A stretch of 64,000 bases of DNA, taken from NCBI RefSeq assembly GCF_921293095.1, contig NC_060252.1, forward strand, positions 38,688,881 through 38,752,880, given 5' to 3'. The translations under genes and the position numbers were made by a program. The notes beneath the pieces were generated by a model, which did not search any database, was not told the DNA's origin, and saw only the letters and a program-made list of their open reading frames with translations. Shown in pieces: positions 24,401-37,400 of the stretch. How positions within the stretch are numbered: the first letter of the stretch is position 1; each line of letters starts with the position of its first letter. This stretch comes from Ischnura elegans (taxonomy: Eukaryota; Arthropoda; Insecta; Odonata; Coenagrionidae).

Positions 24401-27400
24401 AACGACATAGCTTGATAATAATAACGACAGAGTTCATGGGGGGTCTGGTAAGGTCGGCTGGTCGGTAATCGCCGAGGGCCCTGCGCTTAGGGGGGCCCCC
24501 ACAACGCTCGCGTCTATCATGAAGCTTATATGAAAGGTGTAATAAAAATACTCACATTAATTAAACTAAAGTTTTTTCACAATATTAAAATTCTTCATTT
24601 TCATTAGTTGTTTTACACTATATGCATCTTCAGTGTAAAGAGATAATATAAAAAAATAAATATAATAAAGTGTCAGAAGATGAAAGAGAACCTGATGGCT
24701 TTTTTGAAAGGGTTGGTTATTTTAGAGATTTTTAACATTTCAGCGCAGTTTCAAGGAACAAATTCACTAAATAATATGTGTTAAAACTGTAAAGGATTAT
24801 TAAATTTTATAAGCTGTTAAATTCTCACTTTTCATGAGTTAGCCAGGATAGCGTCAAAATCCATTTTCAGGCACGCAATTTTTCTAAATTTTTCCGGGGG
24901 AGAATCCGGTAAGATGGGGACCAAAATGAGCCCTAGCCAAAGGCCTCCATTTGCCCCAGACAGCCCCTGGCTTGATGTAAAGCCATGTCCTATGCAATGA
25001 AAAAAGAAACCTTGAGGAGCTCGATAGAGGCCTCGCAGACGTTGACTGGTTAAACTAGCGTACAGCAGCCATCCTCATACAAGCCCCTGATTCCATAATT
25101 TCAAACACAGTTTTGCTGCTATCGGCTTAGAGGTCCGCATACTGACCGAAAGTTTGATTCCTCCTAATATTCGGAGCTATTGACAAAATCAACACCCACC
25201 ATGCATAACATGAGGAGCCCCATTGGAATACGACGCGGTTGAATGCCTCATACCGCAATCCCTCAACCGAAAACAAGAGATTTTTCTCAAGAGATCCTTC
25301 ATATCAAAAATGCCGTCATGGTCTTTCATCATTAGATCTAAATATATCATCACTAGAGATGCGTAAAAATCGCAAATGCGATATAGATGCGATGTGCGCA
25401 AATAAATGCGACATAGATGCGATGACTAGACTTTTATGATATTTTTACGCAAATCTGCCTTTTCGACGGCAAAATTCGTAATTTTGAGTAGAGCGCAGTT
25501 TAAATGCTCCGCCGACACCCACCGCTTAAAGCATGTGAGCGACTGGCCAGCTTGGCTGGAACTCTACGTGGCCGCGAACTACAAGTGGGGCAAGCCTTAA
25601 TTTATTATTGTTCTACAACATAATTATTTAAAATATTCTGTATTTTGTCACTGTGTTTCACTACATTTTATCGTCATCTACCTCATTATGAAAATAAAAA
25701 ATAGACGCTACAAAATGCGATAAACTGTTATTGGAAGTGCGATAAAATAAAAATGAAAGTGCGATTTTCACGTATCTCTAATCATCATGTGCCACCCATC
25801 CATCCTCAAACCTACAAATTCTTTCCCGAAATATGGACGTGGATTTTCGATAAGAAATTGGCAACCCTTGTTTACTTTCAGTGATATTAAGGGGATGGTA
25901 TCTTCGTAGTTAAAATTGTGCTTGGCACGGGCGGATCCAGGATTGTTTTCTGGGGGGGAGGGCACATGGGTCTGACAGGTCTTGAAGAATATTCCTCGAG
26001 AGTCCTGACAGGTGTGAAAGCTTCTTGACGCTGACGATATACAATGCCAAATCCATGCAAAGGCCAAACCCATGTTTAGACCCATTTGTAAGTGGCAGTC
26101 AACTCTCCTGAGGATTCACCCTTCATAATCCCCCTCTCTCTCCCCAAAATGAGGACCTACATTAAATCGAAGCTTGAAGCTTTTATGCGGTGGAGGGGAT
26201 CCATTTTATCTATAACAGACACTTTGCTACTTCCACAATATGTTTAAAAATTTTTTTGACCGGTTTCTGTACTTGATGATGGTGTAACAACAGGGGCAGA
26301 TCCAGGATTTCTTTCTGGGGGGAGGGGGGGGCACAAGCAAAGCCGTATCAAGAATTTTGTTCTGGGGGGGGCACAAGGATACCTCATAATGCAAAACGAA
26401 CGCAATGATAATAGGACCGTATTAATACTCTTGCATATTTTTCAAGGGTGTGGGGGGGGGGGGGCATGTGCCCCCATGCCCCCCCCTTGATAAGCCTATG
26501 TGTAACAGTCAAAACCAGTCAAATTAAGTAATTAAGTAACAAAGTGCCTGTTAAGAATAGCAATGACCTTTATGTACATATGATGACATCACATAGAGAC
26601 ATCACAATGTACATCCAATAGAGAGTAGTGTTCCAAACCCTTAAAAAAAGGAACTCTATTGACTAACGTCACATATTTTAACACAAAACGAATGTATGAA
26701 ACGATCTCATTCTCTTACAGCATGGCATACGACTAGCGCATCGACTCCAAGCAAGAGGAAATACAAAACAGACAGTTGATGATGCTCTGAATGTGAGTAC
26801 ACAATAGAATTGAGTTGAAAAAATTTACCTTTAAGCCAGCCAAAATGAGGTAAATACAATGTATCCAACAATAAGCATCAAAATCATGGACTTATATTCC
26901 CAAAGCATCAGCAATAGAAAACTGCACTAACTTTCACTATGGATGCAGCTAATTTCACAATTCATATATGTATGCATGAATTTTTAGCCGCCCAATTTTC
27001 AAAGATTCAGAATATATCTATTTTTATTCCAAGCATAAAAGTAAAAAAATATTCCACCACCATATTTTATCTTTGAATAAACAAAAGAAAACTGCGATAT
27101 AAAATGAAATTAAAAATTCAATAAGTTATAGGGACCTTGCATATATAAATCTGATCACTTATTACACACATTTGATTCAAAGACTTGTGTCATAAATTTT
27201 TACTGCATTTTTTAAGTGCAACTTTAACCCTTTTGAGCCAAAACTGCACTTAGGGTAAGCCTTTCATGCCTCAACACATTCATGAGGGAAGTTTCATAAA
27301 ATTCCATGTATAATCATGCTAATTGGTCATCCCAGCTTTCTTTGCACATATGTACCAGGTTAAAGAGTGGCACCAAAAGGGGTAAGATAAAAGCGAGACA

Positions 27401-27657
27401 CATTCGTTTCATTTTGATAACCATCCCTGACATAAACTATATCACCTCCAACATAAGAAAACAGTAATGTGTAAAAACATTCAAAATATCAATGAAATAA
27501 ATAGAAGTTGGATATCATTAATGAAATCCTAAATGCCCATAAAACTAATGTTCTAAACTCTTACTCCCAACAGATACCAATAGTAGCCCTAGAAGCAGTT
27601 CAGCGCCTCCTGAGTAACCTCTTTGTATCCAAGACCGTTGAAGTGTCGAAATCTTAA
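21325..27657 (+). CDS. cluster gene C: small secreted protein of unknown family
   Basis: Three phase-0 exons join to 82 codons: 21325-21417, 26721-26792 and 27574-27657. Exon 1 encodes a clear signal peptide (MDCRIYLLIVALGVLMISAD) with probable cleavage near ADA-AP, followed by an NCT glycosylation sequon. Exon 2 encodes HGIRLAHRLQARGNTKQ and TVDDALN. The terminal exon opens IPIVALEAVQRLLSNLFV and ends VEVSKS. The IPI start, the L.A...L.SN pattern and the RGN motif of exon 2 match genes A and B at the same exon positions, but C lacks their long charged tail. Joining exon 1 to exons 2 and 3 across 5.3 kb rests on strand, order, phase and the absence of a better partner. The family is not recognised. 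Confidence 0.62.
22432..22660 (+). repeat. dispersed repeat, copy 2
   Basis: Diverged copy of 936-1165: shares GTGTTAGGACACCAG and later the GGGGAAAAA...CAAAATA blocks in the same order. A tRNA-like GAGTTCAAACTACC lies inside. Confidence 0.45.
22674..22932. mobile_element. hAT-like MITE, CAGTGGCGTAGC family
   Basis: 259 bases with ends CAGTGGCGTAGCGAGGGG and CCCGGCTACGCCACTG. The inner sequence differs from the 14698 family. No intact duplication at the flanks, so the copy is old or rearranged. Confidence 0.7.
23212..23724. mobile_element. MITE, GGGTAGTTTCC family, copy 1
   Basis: Ends GGGTAGTTTCCT and AGGAAACCACCC, flanked by TA on each side. The middle is GC-rich. A second, inverted copy lies at 43925. 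Superfamily not determined. Confidence 0.65.
25087..25170 (+). repeat. tRNA-derived SINE-like piece
   Basis: A-box-like TCGGCTTAGAGGTCC and B-box-like AGTTTGATTCC at tRNA spacing. No tail or target repeat could be identified. Confidence 0.4.
25354..25780. mobile_element. small hAT-like element with TAGAGATG ends
   Basis: 427 bases, ends TAGAGATGCGTAAAAATCGC and the near-perfect complement, flanked by ATCATCAC / ATCATCAT (7 of 8). It shares the outermost TAGAGATG with the large hAT at 33931, so the two may be related. The inside repeats GATGCGAT. Confidence 0.82.
25930..25985 (+). mobile_element. fragment of GCGGATCCAGG-type hAT-like MITE
   Basis: One end only: GGGCGGATCCAGGATTGTTT followed by TCTGGGGGGG, matching the ends of the elements at 26291 and 37977. 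The other end is missing. Confidence 0.55.
26291..26500 (+). mobile_element. hAT-like MITE, GCGGATCCAGG family, copy 1
   Basis: 210 bases starting CAGGGGCAGATCCAGG and ending TAAGCCTATG. Flanked by TGTAACAA / TGTAACAG (7 of 8). An inner second GTATC.AG.ATTTTGTTCTGG copy follows the first. Same family as 37977-38189 in the opposite orientation. Long G and C runs next to the ends. Confidence 0.82.
26721..26792 (+). CDS. gene C exon 2
   Basis: 24 codons between acceptor TCTTACAG and donor GTGAGT, phase 0. The RGN motif lies at the place of DRGN in gene B. There is no frame extending beyond the splice sites. Confidence 0.62.
27574..27657 (+). CDS. gene C terminal exon
   Basis: Acceptor CCAACAG, 27 codons and TAA. 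Opens with the same Ile-Pro-Ile and helical pattern as A and B. Confidence 0.65.
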   Translation: MPIVALEAVQRLLSNLFVSKTVEVSKS

Positions 27658-27669
27658 TTAGAATTAGAT

Positions 27670-27675
27670 AATAAA
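27670..27675 (+). promoter_or_regulatory. candidate gene C poly(A) signal
   Basis: AATAAA 13 bases after the gene C stop codon. Confidence 0.4.
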
Positions 27676-29589
27676 TCACAAAACATTCAGTCATAAGTGG
27701 AGCAGGCATGCTCATCCAATACATGTTTTCAAATGTAAACTGCACTTGAAAAGTATCAACAGATAAGTAAATCATAAAAGTACAAACAATTTCATAAGTA
27801 ATTATGTTGCTCATTCAATGTAGTTTACAAGGAGATAAATGATGAAAAAATAAGCACCAACTTTAATTTCAATTCTAAAGCAAAAAATGAAAAAATAGCC
27901 AATATATATAATAATTTTCCTATTTTTATATGAAAAATACCTCAACTGCATGCACATGCTTGAAAAAAAGACAGCTATTCTCATTATAAGTACTTGTGAA
28001 GATCACACAAATATGTATTTCATATTTTGTAATTTTTCATTTAGTGAAGTATGTACATATGTAGTTCAAATTTTAACATTTGAAATCCCTACTTATCTTT
28101 CTTTACCCTTCCAATTACAAGTCATTTTACTGAGGTAATGACTCAATTTCGAAGGTAATATTAAAATAGAATCAATACCCAATATGAACTAGCATACTCT
28201 ACTTTTATAATCTGCCCCCTGGAGTTCCATCTATAAATGCAACAACCACCAAGTCATCAAGGAATATTAAATGGTGAGGATTTAAGACAAGACTATCATG
28301 CATAATATAAAGAACTTTCTTAATCATAATTATTTAATTTATAAAGCATGATTGGCAGAGTCATGAAGAGGCACTACATGATCTGAGAAATGACAAACTC
28401 AATTAATTAGGCACTCAAGAAAGGTTTCTAAAGATATGATCTGAAAAGGCTAAGAAATTTCTTCATTGAAGATATGGAGGAAGAAAAAAAAAGAGGTAGC
28501 TTCCTTTGGCAAAAATCGCAACACAGTCTTAACCTGTTCATAGTAAAACACGTTGTAGAAATAAAAGAAGCTCATTCGGTAAAAGCAACTGCAATTACTT
28601 AAATATTTGTAACTCCAGCTATTTCCTTCTGGTTTCCACCACAAAAAAATAAGACTACAGGTTAAATAAATTACCTGTATTTAAGGAGGGTTGCCAGCTT
28701 GTTGCCACTGACTCTGACACTATTTGTAAGATCCAAAGCACGAAGGGACTCGAAAATTCTCTTAAAAAATACCATCTGGCATATCAAAAGGATTTTGGTA
28801 GTCTCTCAGTCATCAATCCTGCTCACGCTCATCAATACTTCTACTCTTACTCCTAGCATGAGCAAGTCTTAGTCCAAAAATCCATCAGCCATTCTTAGAG
28901 TGCAAACTCTATCACTTGCTTTTCGCATAAGCTCATCTTCAATGATCCTTACTCTTCATATATGTACTTAAAAAACAACTACAACCCTTAACCTCAGTTT
29001 TCCTTGCGAGTTGTTTACTCTGTTTGCTTCTAATGATGGCCCTTAAGCCAAAGTCTTAATTTTCTGCGTGATTCTCATGCAGGAATCCAGCTACCCTTTC
29101 CCTCTCAACAGGCGGTACAATCAGGCGGTACAAAGGCTTGAAAGAAACATAATTTGGGGTAATTATCCACACAGCAAATAACTGTAGGTATTTAGTAACT
29201 GTAATCGTTGGCTAGGTGTAATATTTGTCAAAGGCAATCAATGGCCGAGATCATTTATGCAATGAAGGGAGTGTGAGAAACAAAGCATTGCGCGACACAC
29301 AGTATCAGTATAAGGCCACTTCTTTCAGACAATTGGACTTTTTGCCATCAACTGTGAATGTCATAATGTGCCGTGGCCATCATTCTGCCCATCTCTATCC
29401 AACTTTGCATGTGCCATATAAATGTATAGGGCCTCCATGCTGCAAAATAAATGCTGATTGTATGCCATCGGTATAGATAGCACACATTAAGGAAGGGGAG
29501 CAAAAGAAGCAATATCAACACAAAGCAGCCTAAATCTGCTTTTAATCAAGAGTGACAAGGGAATCATGGTTTAACATTCCATCTGATAG

Positions 29590-29715
29590 ATGGGGTGCTC
29601 CACACAGTATCCTAGACGACATCAGGTTACCCCTGAAAAACCTCTGCCACGGCCGCAATTTGAACCAAGGTCCTCTGGATGGGAACCCAATACCCTAGCT
29701 ATCACAATTTACCCA
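29590..29715 (-). repeat. tRNA-derived SINE
   Basis: On the minus strand an A-box-like GTGATAGCTAGGGT is followed at tRNA spacing by a B box, TGGTTCAAATTG. The body downstream has CAGGGGTAACCTGATG. A related piece is at 18735. Confidence 0.55.
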
Positions 29716-30893
29716 GTTCACAACATTAATAGTGCTGAAACTACAATCCATTTTTAAAATATGTACTTCCAAAAAAATTTCAATGACCTAGAAGCGCAAA
29801 ATTTTACATGACTATTTATGATATTAAAACATAGAAAAACTACAAAAAGATTATATTAAGCCATTTTAAACTATGGAATAAAAATAAAAACAAAATAATG
29901 TTCAAAAAACCCTCCCTACCAACCTCACCAGAAGAACCATCAAATTTCAAGAGAAAGTGATGATGCATGCCTAATTTCAAAGCTGGCTTAGCTCCAATGA
30001 AATGAAAAGACAAAAATCATACCCAAATATTTAACAAGATTAAAATATATTTCATTTTAAGTTCAATTTTATGTACACCAGAAAACTAGAGATTTTATTT
30101 CAACTGCCTCTAGCCTCCATGAATATAATTTGATAACAATTACTTAAAATGGGACTTAGTAAGTCTTAAGGCATTTATCCCACTACAACTAGAGGTTGAG
30201 GAAAAAGTCCTTTAACTTTTATCAGCTAGCATTATTCAGCACAGGGTAAAAAAAATAACTACACATGTGTACTTACTGATTCACACTCTGAAGAGTCATG
30301 TAATCAACCCACACAAAACCAATCATTAAAAAAATCACACAGACAAACATAACAATTTGCTACTCATTGTTTAATTTGTAAGACAAAGTCACATTTCACT
30401 AAAGAGAGTTTAAGCACCAAAGATGTTTTCCACACATCCTGTGATTACAGCAGAGACCAGTCAAAACGATCAAAGCATAATACCTGGTACAATAGCTGAG
30501 CTCAAATGTGCCTGCCTTAGGAGGCAATGGAAAATGCTTGCTTTTTCTCATTTTAGCAACAGCAAAATCAAAAATTGTGGCACAAATACCATAAGGATGT
30601 TAATTGGAAATTAAAGAAAAAATTTCAAATTAACGGATAAGACAAGTTTATCATAATTTAGCCATCAATTTCTACAAAGGCATGGTTAAAAAAAAATTTT
30701 ACAGCAATAAATGCTAAAAAAATTTTCTAGGTAATCACCACATAGTACAAGAATAAGATGTGAATCTCTTCGTGGTACGGAGCATCAAATGATAATGAAG
30801 CTCAAATGTAGCTACATAACCCCTACAACAGATGTTCTTCACAGAATTTAATTAGGTGTTAAGAACCACAACTATTTCTCAAAGAGTGACACA

Positions 30894-30899
30894 TTTATT
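30894..30899 (-). promoter_or_regulatory. candidate CLPB poly(A) signal
   Basis: AATAAA on the minus strand about 160 bases after the CLPB stop codon. This spacing suits a short 3' UTR. Other AATAAA matches exist further on, so the choice is tentative. Confidence 0.4.
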
Positions 30900-31060
30900 A
30901 AGGTTAGAGTGATAAGGGTGCTTTAAGAAACAAATTGCCATACTGCCTCCAGCTCAATCAGTACAACAATTTGTGACAGTTAAGTTTCAAAGATGAGAAA
31001 ATAAATTTACCTGACAGTGCATGTTTTTCATAATACTGCATGAGTTGAATCACATAACCA

Positions 31061-31408
31061 CTAGCTATTCAATGGAGAAGTGTTACTAAATGGTTCATCT
31101 AGGTCAGCAAAGTCCTTCACACCTTGAGCTTTGACTCTTAACCTAATACTCGGCGACCTCATAATCTTCTTCTCCTTCACTTCACCAGCCTCTTGCTCTT
31201 GCTCTTCCTCAAGCGCATCAGCAGTGAGACATACAGAACAGCCATCACCAATTCGGCCCATTTCATGAGCAGCCGCCAGTTGATTTACCACCTGGCGCTC
31301 AACCTCATGCTTGATAGACCTGGCTCCATAGTGAACATTGTAGCCATCAGCTAGGGCTGCCTCCACAGACCGATCCCACTTCAATTCAATACTATGGCGC
31401 TCCTTGGC
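31061..31408 (-). CDS. CLPB: CLPB exon 10: C-terminal small domain and stop
   Basis: Begins [15 protein letters not shown], runs through [18 protein letters not shown] (sensor 2 Arg) and [17 protein letters not shown], and ends in a low-complexity acidic then basic tail to TAG. The tail after about residue 585 is variable in the family. Acceptor CCCTAG; the upstream intron is only 73 bases. Confidence 0.92.
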   Translation of the reverse strand, partial: AKERHSIELKWDRSVEAALADGYNVHYGARSIKHEVERQVVNQLAAAHEMGRIGDGCSVCLTADALEEEQEQEAGEVKEKKIMRSPSIRLRVKAQGVKDFADLDEPFSNTSPLNS

Positions 31409-34400
31409 CTAGGGAGAGATTTTGGCATTCAGAAAAACATCAGACACAAATTTGAAGCCCCACATCAAAATATTTCCTTACCTTTTGAGCCCACCATTCT
31501 AACTCCTTTCGAACCAGCTGGAATAGTTCTGAACGCGAAAATGGTAAGAAATAAATTATTTCATTTATACGACCCAAAAATTCATCTCTGCGAAAGTGAG
31601 CCTTCAGAATAGGTTGCACAACTTGTTCCTTGAACTGTCGAGAGATGACTATCTTCTCAGGCAACTCTTCATCCTCTGCAATCAGTGGAAATTAAAAACA
31701 TGAGACCAAGGTACGTAAAAGGGAGACATGAATAAAATTTCTAAAGCAGATTACATTATAATGGAAAAAATAAGGTGCACTCAAAGGAGTACCAATGACT
31801 ACGCACAGAAAATCTGAATGCTTTTGAGTCCCCATAATAACTTAATGCCCAGAAGGTCAAACTAAAATGGATGGGGAGTAGGAAAAGATTTGTCGATCAA
31901 GTCAGGCACTAGATGAGAGGGCAAATAAAAAAACAAAGATTAAAAAGCATCTAATTGCTGAAGGGTGAAAAAGGAATCCCAAGATGGTGTTCCTGCAGAG
32001 GTATGTAGAGGAAATTTGGAAATACAAGGAAAACGGGAGGAATCACAGTGAGAACATGAGATTCCACAGCTGAGCAGAGAGAGATAGTGGTAATGAAACT
32101 GGGAAGAATAGGAGAATGGTAAGTGCAATAATAAAGTTATTATACTGTGCTAATTGATATATAATAAGAACAAGAGAAAAGGAGACGATCCAAGCCAATC
32201 AAAACCTATCTCCACAATACCACTGGTCAGGTAATGATTATTTAGGATATTTCATCACTTGGTTCGAAAGTCAATTTTAAAATATGAGCTCAATGATAAA
32301 GGACAAAGCCAGAAAACGAGCACAGATTGAAAAACCACTTCCAAGGCTCTTGATGAACAAAATTTTTGTCTGATGCAATATTTACTACAATACTGAACTA
32401 GCTACTCAATTCCTAAATTAATTGTTTCTCAATTTTTTATTGTTTTGCCTTTCAATGTGTGTTTTTATTTTAATGCTCTGAGCATACCTTTAGGGCTACA
32501 TTATCCAATTTCAAGTTTTTATATCAATAAAAAAAGTGGTTTCCAATTTTAAAAATATCATTCTTCTATCTCTAACATGGGTAAAACAGCTTTTTTCAAC
32601 ACGGTATTACAAATGGCTATTTTTCAATATGAATCAAGAATAATTATTAACTAATAGAAATGAAACGAAATTTCAAAGTAATTAGGCCCTTTTTTAATAC
32701 AAAGATGATTCCTATTCATCGCTCATATAAAATACAGAACTTCTAAAATATAGATTATGTTATCAAAAGCATTTTTTACAGGGAAGGCTAAATGTCTAGT
32801 GGCTCAGTCAATTCATAGAGAAGTGAAAATAATATTGGATGAAGTAATTGATGAGCTCCAGAAGAAGAAACGAAAACTTGATTTAGTATTGTAAATAAAA
32901 AAAGAGTTCAAATGTACATGGCTTATTATCGAAAAACTTGTCATTTTATATGCTCCCTTGAATTAAATTAGACGCAAGAATGTATTTTCATACTTTGAAA
33001 ATTAGAGTGAAAATTTTATAGAATATTAACTTTTTCCCTGTTGTGATGATTTCCCCCAGAATTTCGAGTGAAACCTTAATTTTAAGCCCAAAATTGATGA
33101 AAAATGTATTTCCAGGCATATCATTTTTTCAAAAAATTTCCCAGACCCCTTCTTGCCCAGGGGTCGCACCCCACTATGCCACTGCATCAAACATAACCCT
33201 AACCTAATCCACACAGAGGACTAAATACTCTCACACACAAAACACACCTGTAATAACATTTTTGTTGATCATTATTTCCTCTCGCTAGCTCAATAAGGTC
33301 CTCACTCACCTGAATGAGCATGTATAACAAAATCCCTCCTCAAACCAAAGATATATAATCATTCCTATCACTCAAGGCTAAATTAAAATGCTTACAATAA
33401 AGGAAAACATACAATAGCATTTTAACTTTTTGGACAACAGTTTTAAATTCTCCAATCATTGAAATGTTCAGTATTATATCTAATTTTATTATTACAGAGG
33501 TGAAGTGTATCTCATAATAAATCATGGGCGTACCCAGCAGGGGGAAGGGGGGACAACTCCCCCCCAACTAGAAGCGAAAATAAATTTAGTTCAAAACAAA
33601 AGTTATGAACAAATTTTACTTTTGAAGAAAAATGAACATTATTAGTAATGAATATTAGTATAAGACATGGAACTAAAATAAAAATCACAATTTCTTCAGG
33701 GAAATAATTATAAAAACTAATAAAAAGATGTCATAATTTCCTTAAAATTTTGGTTTCATTAACCTTTTCTGTGCATAAAAGGTTACCACTTGAACGACCA
33801 CATCTAGTTTTGCCCTCCCCCCTTAGTATTGATCCTGGGTATGCCCATGTAATAAACCATCACTTTTGTATCAGATGAGTCCTGTATTGCTTTCTAACCC
33901 AATAGGAATACAATTTATTATCATTATAACTAGAGATGTGCGAATAGTATCCGCGAATACTCGAATACTAGAAAGTATTCGATATTCGATTAATTCGAGA
34001 TCTCCAATAATTATGCTAAAGGTACAACCTCGAATACTTTGAATTTCGCACCATAAACTGTCACACACATGTCGTTGGTAGTTGACTCGGAAAAATGTAG
34101 AGAACTCTAGTCGTTTAGTGCATGCAGCACAGTTTTAGGCAAGTTGATGAACTATATCAAATTCGCGGGTTAGAGCGGTGAAAAGAGTTCGACATAGGGA
34201 ACTGAAAATGATGGGGTGAAAAAATCCAAACATCCCCGGTTTCCCCCACCAGGAGAACCTCAGTGTCGTGGGATAGTAACTACGTAGCATAATTCCCAAA
34301 ATCCACTACCCCCTCCATCACCCTCCATCCATCAGCCCTCGGCCCCTCCTCTGACGCTTTCCTCCTCTCCAAAATCAAACAAAAGGCCCCAGCTCGCACA

Positions 34401-37400
34401 GGGTTCGTATTACAAAAACCATAAATGAAAAGCTTCAAAAGAAAATATCAAGTTACAGGAGAGTAATAGAATCGCGTTTCACCTTTAGAAATTTCGCGCA
34501 CCTTTAGAAATTTACGCGCACATTACTAATATTTCACCGAAATATTAGTAATGTGCGCGTAATTTAAAAAAAGAATAAGACCAAACACGACATATTTCTG
34601 ACTTTATTTAAGCATTTTACGCAAGGAAATAAAAGTAAAAAAATGACGGAGACTTAGCATTCTGGCAAAACTCGATATCCTCACAGCTGAGCTTCTTGGA
34701 AGTTGATGGTATATTTTTTTCCGAAAAAATATATCAAGTTACAATTTATGACTTACGCTATAATCTCGATTGTCACAGTCACAGATGAAGGGATATTTTC
34801 TCGGGATATTTGGTTTCTCCCTGCTAGCAATTCGAATTCATCTGCTTATCTTGTGAGAACTTGATGGACTGAAAATAATTGAAGACGAAGAAAATTCGGT
34901 GGAAAAGCACGTATATTTGCAAAACGCCTCGGATTGTCCGCTAGCACTTGACAGTGGGAGTGAGGGTAAAGCGAGCTACCTGTTGAAAATAAGAAGTTGG
35001 ATGAAGCCGAGTATCAGATGGGCGTGCCGCTGAAATGGTGTTTGGTAGATAAGAATGTATACATCAGACAGAAATCCATCGTAGCAGTGTAAATGCTGAG
35101 ACGGCATTCATTTCGCGAGGTGGTGTGTCCCCTTATGATATATGAAAGAGATGTCAGTTGAATCAACTATATGCCCAAATTTTTTCCATAAAATTAAAAT
35201 ATTCCATTAATTAGCTAAATTCCTGTTTGAATCCTTTAAAGGAAATCACAATTACTCGCCAATATCTTTGGTTTCCTGATGCATAGGCAACCTAGTCAAA
35301 CATTGCCACATTCACAAGTTTTTCGTCCATCCCCTTGAAAAACAATAGATCGAGGTTCCACTGTGTACCTTTTTATTTATACATTCATCTAGTGAAATAG
35401 AAGAAGAAATGTACGTTTATTATGCTTAGCGCAATGAGGAACTTGCATGGGTCGTAGATTGCTCTAAAAACTATTTTGAATAAGTCAAATGGATACATTA
35501 GCTCGCGAAAATACCTTCAGTTTCTCCATTCAACATCAAAAGAAATAAAAAAATTGCATTTAAAATCGAGAAAAATTTCTCTGAGCCGACCACTGCGCGA
35601 AGACACCCGAGCGTTGCCGAGGCCAGGCGTGACGTCATAGGTGCCTAAACAACCGTAGGGAGTAGGGAAATACGCTGAGCGCATGGTGTAAAATTTGTTT
35701 TGAGGGAGTATTTAGCCGCTTATCGTCACTTTATTTTGTTCTGTTATTCTTGGGCAAGTTTTCCTATTGCTATTGTGCCTAGATTATTACTTGGGATATT
35801 AATAACGCGGCATCGGGATGATGAAGTACAAGTGTTTCACTTCGTGTGTTTTGGTTATCAGAAAAATAGGGGCACCGAATTTTCGCGAACCGCGAAACGC
35901 GAATTATAACGCGAAATTTCCAAGGCTGCGCGAAATTCACTTGGTTCCACGAAATTTCGCGTTTAAGCACTTTTTCTGCGAATTTGGCGCAATATTTTGT
36001 ACCATTGCCGATAAAAAATACCCCGTCACTTCAAGGTCTATTTATAAACCGGTATCAAGAACCGATCGCATAAAGTAGGTGCTTTGCAACCGGCTCGGAA
36101 CGTAGCGAGGATTTGAATTTGGCGCCCAAATCCGAAATGGTCTGCAGCGTATTCATGGCCAAAAAGTGAAAAAAAAGTCTTAAAAACGCATATATTACTT
36201 TCCGATTTTATGGCGTCCATGTTTTTTTTTCTTTTGCGAGTTGCTTGCTAACTCGCGGATTTAAAGGTTCGTCAGTTTGTCGCTCTCGCCAACATTGTAA
36301 CATTCTGTGGCCGCGGCCACGTAGGCCGCTTTTAAACAATCTGACTTATCGCCTGCCGCCGTCCTCAGCACGGTGACGTTCTCTCAATTGACTATAGGCC
36401 TCTATGGATGTCTCCAAACGAGTCGAATCGCGCCGTCGACGGCACGGCGCCCATTTCAATCCGGCCTGGTGATGCGCCGTCTACGAGGTGAAATATACAC
36501 TATGCTACATTGAGGCCGCTTTCAGACGAAACGACCTTTCGCCGGCCGCCGTTCACGTGAAATTCAGACGGCTTTCTGACGAGACGACTCTCTGCAACGC
36601 CGTGTGCCATGCCATGGACGGCGCCCGCGGAAAATCGTTTCGTCTGAGAGTGGTCTTAAGATTGATTCATGTATGTATACAGTAATTCTTCAACATACGA
36701 GCAAAATGCGTTTCGAGAGCCAACTCGTAATTTGATAAACCTATGCAAGGCGTCGAAAAGGGTGGTTATCCTGCATAATGCAACACCGCATTACAATTTT
36801 GCGTTAATTCATGGCCGCTCAGTTTATCCAGTGTCGCTGTACCGGCGTGTTGAGCAGTTTATTGTTTAGGTTATAAGAACTGTGACAGTGAAGCATGCAA
36901 ATAAGTTGTCAATTAAAGTAGCAATTTAAGCTAGCCACATCACAGAATGTATTTTGATCTGACTTACAAGTTACAACAAAAAACCTGGTGAAAGAACCAG
37001 TGGCTGCCTGATGTAATGAGACACATTGGTCGATCATGCATTCTTAACAACGTGTTATTTTACTTGGCAAATAAAATTATGGAGGCATTTTTTTACAGAG
37101 CTTTCCTGCTGATTAACATCTTTCGTGAAATTATTTTCATTCACTTCTTGAGGTTGTTCATTTAAATTTGCCATTAATTCAGATAATTAGAACTAAGTAT
37201 CGAGAATCAGTGGGGGAGAACCAGACCTGTATCTATCGAGAATTGAATTCCTTTACCCTAGTCAGCAATGCACAGTTTGGAAAAGAAAATGAATCTTCTC
37301 TTAATAGCCTCAACATAATCTGTGCAACCTTTCATGTGTGAGGTCCTGAAGCAAATAGGTTTAAAGACTAATATGAAGTTGTCATTCCTTGTTTACAGTG

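Larger units (their letters stand above)
21418..26720. other. gene C intron 1
   Basis: 5.3 kb, with repeats listed separately at 22432, 22674, 23212, 25087, 25354, 25930 and 26291. Elsewhere I see no additional exon that keeps phase, but a short one could be missed. Confidence 0.45.
27658..31060. other. region between convergent genes C and CLPB
   Basis: Holds both 3' UTRs. Apart from the SINE-like piece at 29590, I see AT-rich sequence without exons. The frame at 29225-29476 (83 codons) has no recognisable features. Confidence 0.45.

Noticed and set aside
24421-24990. GGGGCCCC-rich stretches as another hAT-like element
   Set aside because: No matching ends or duplications could be found.
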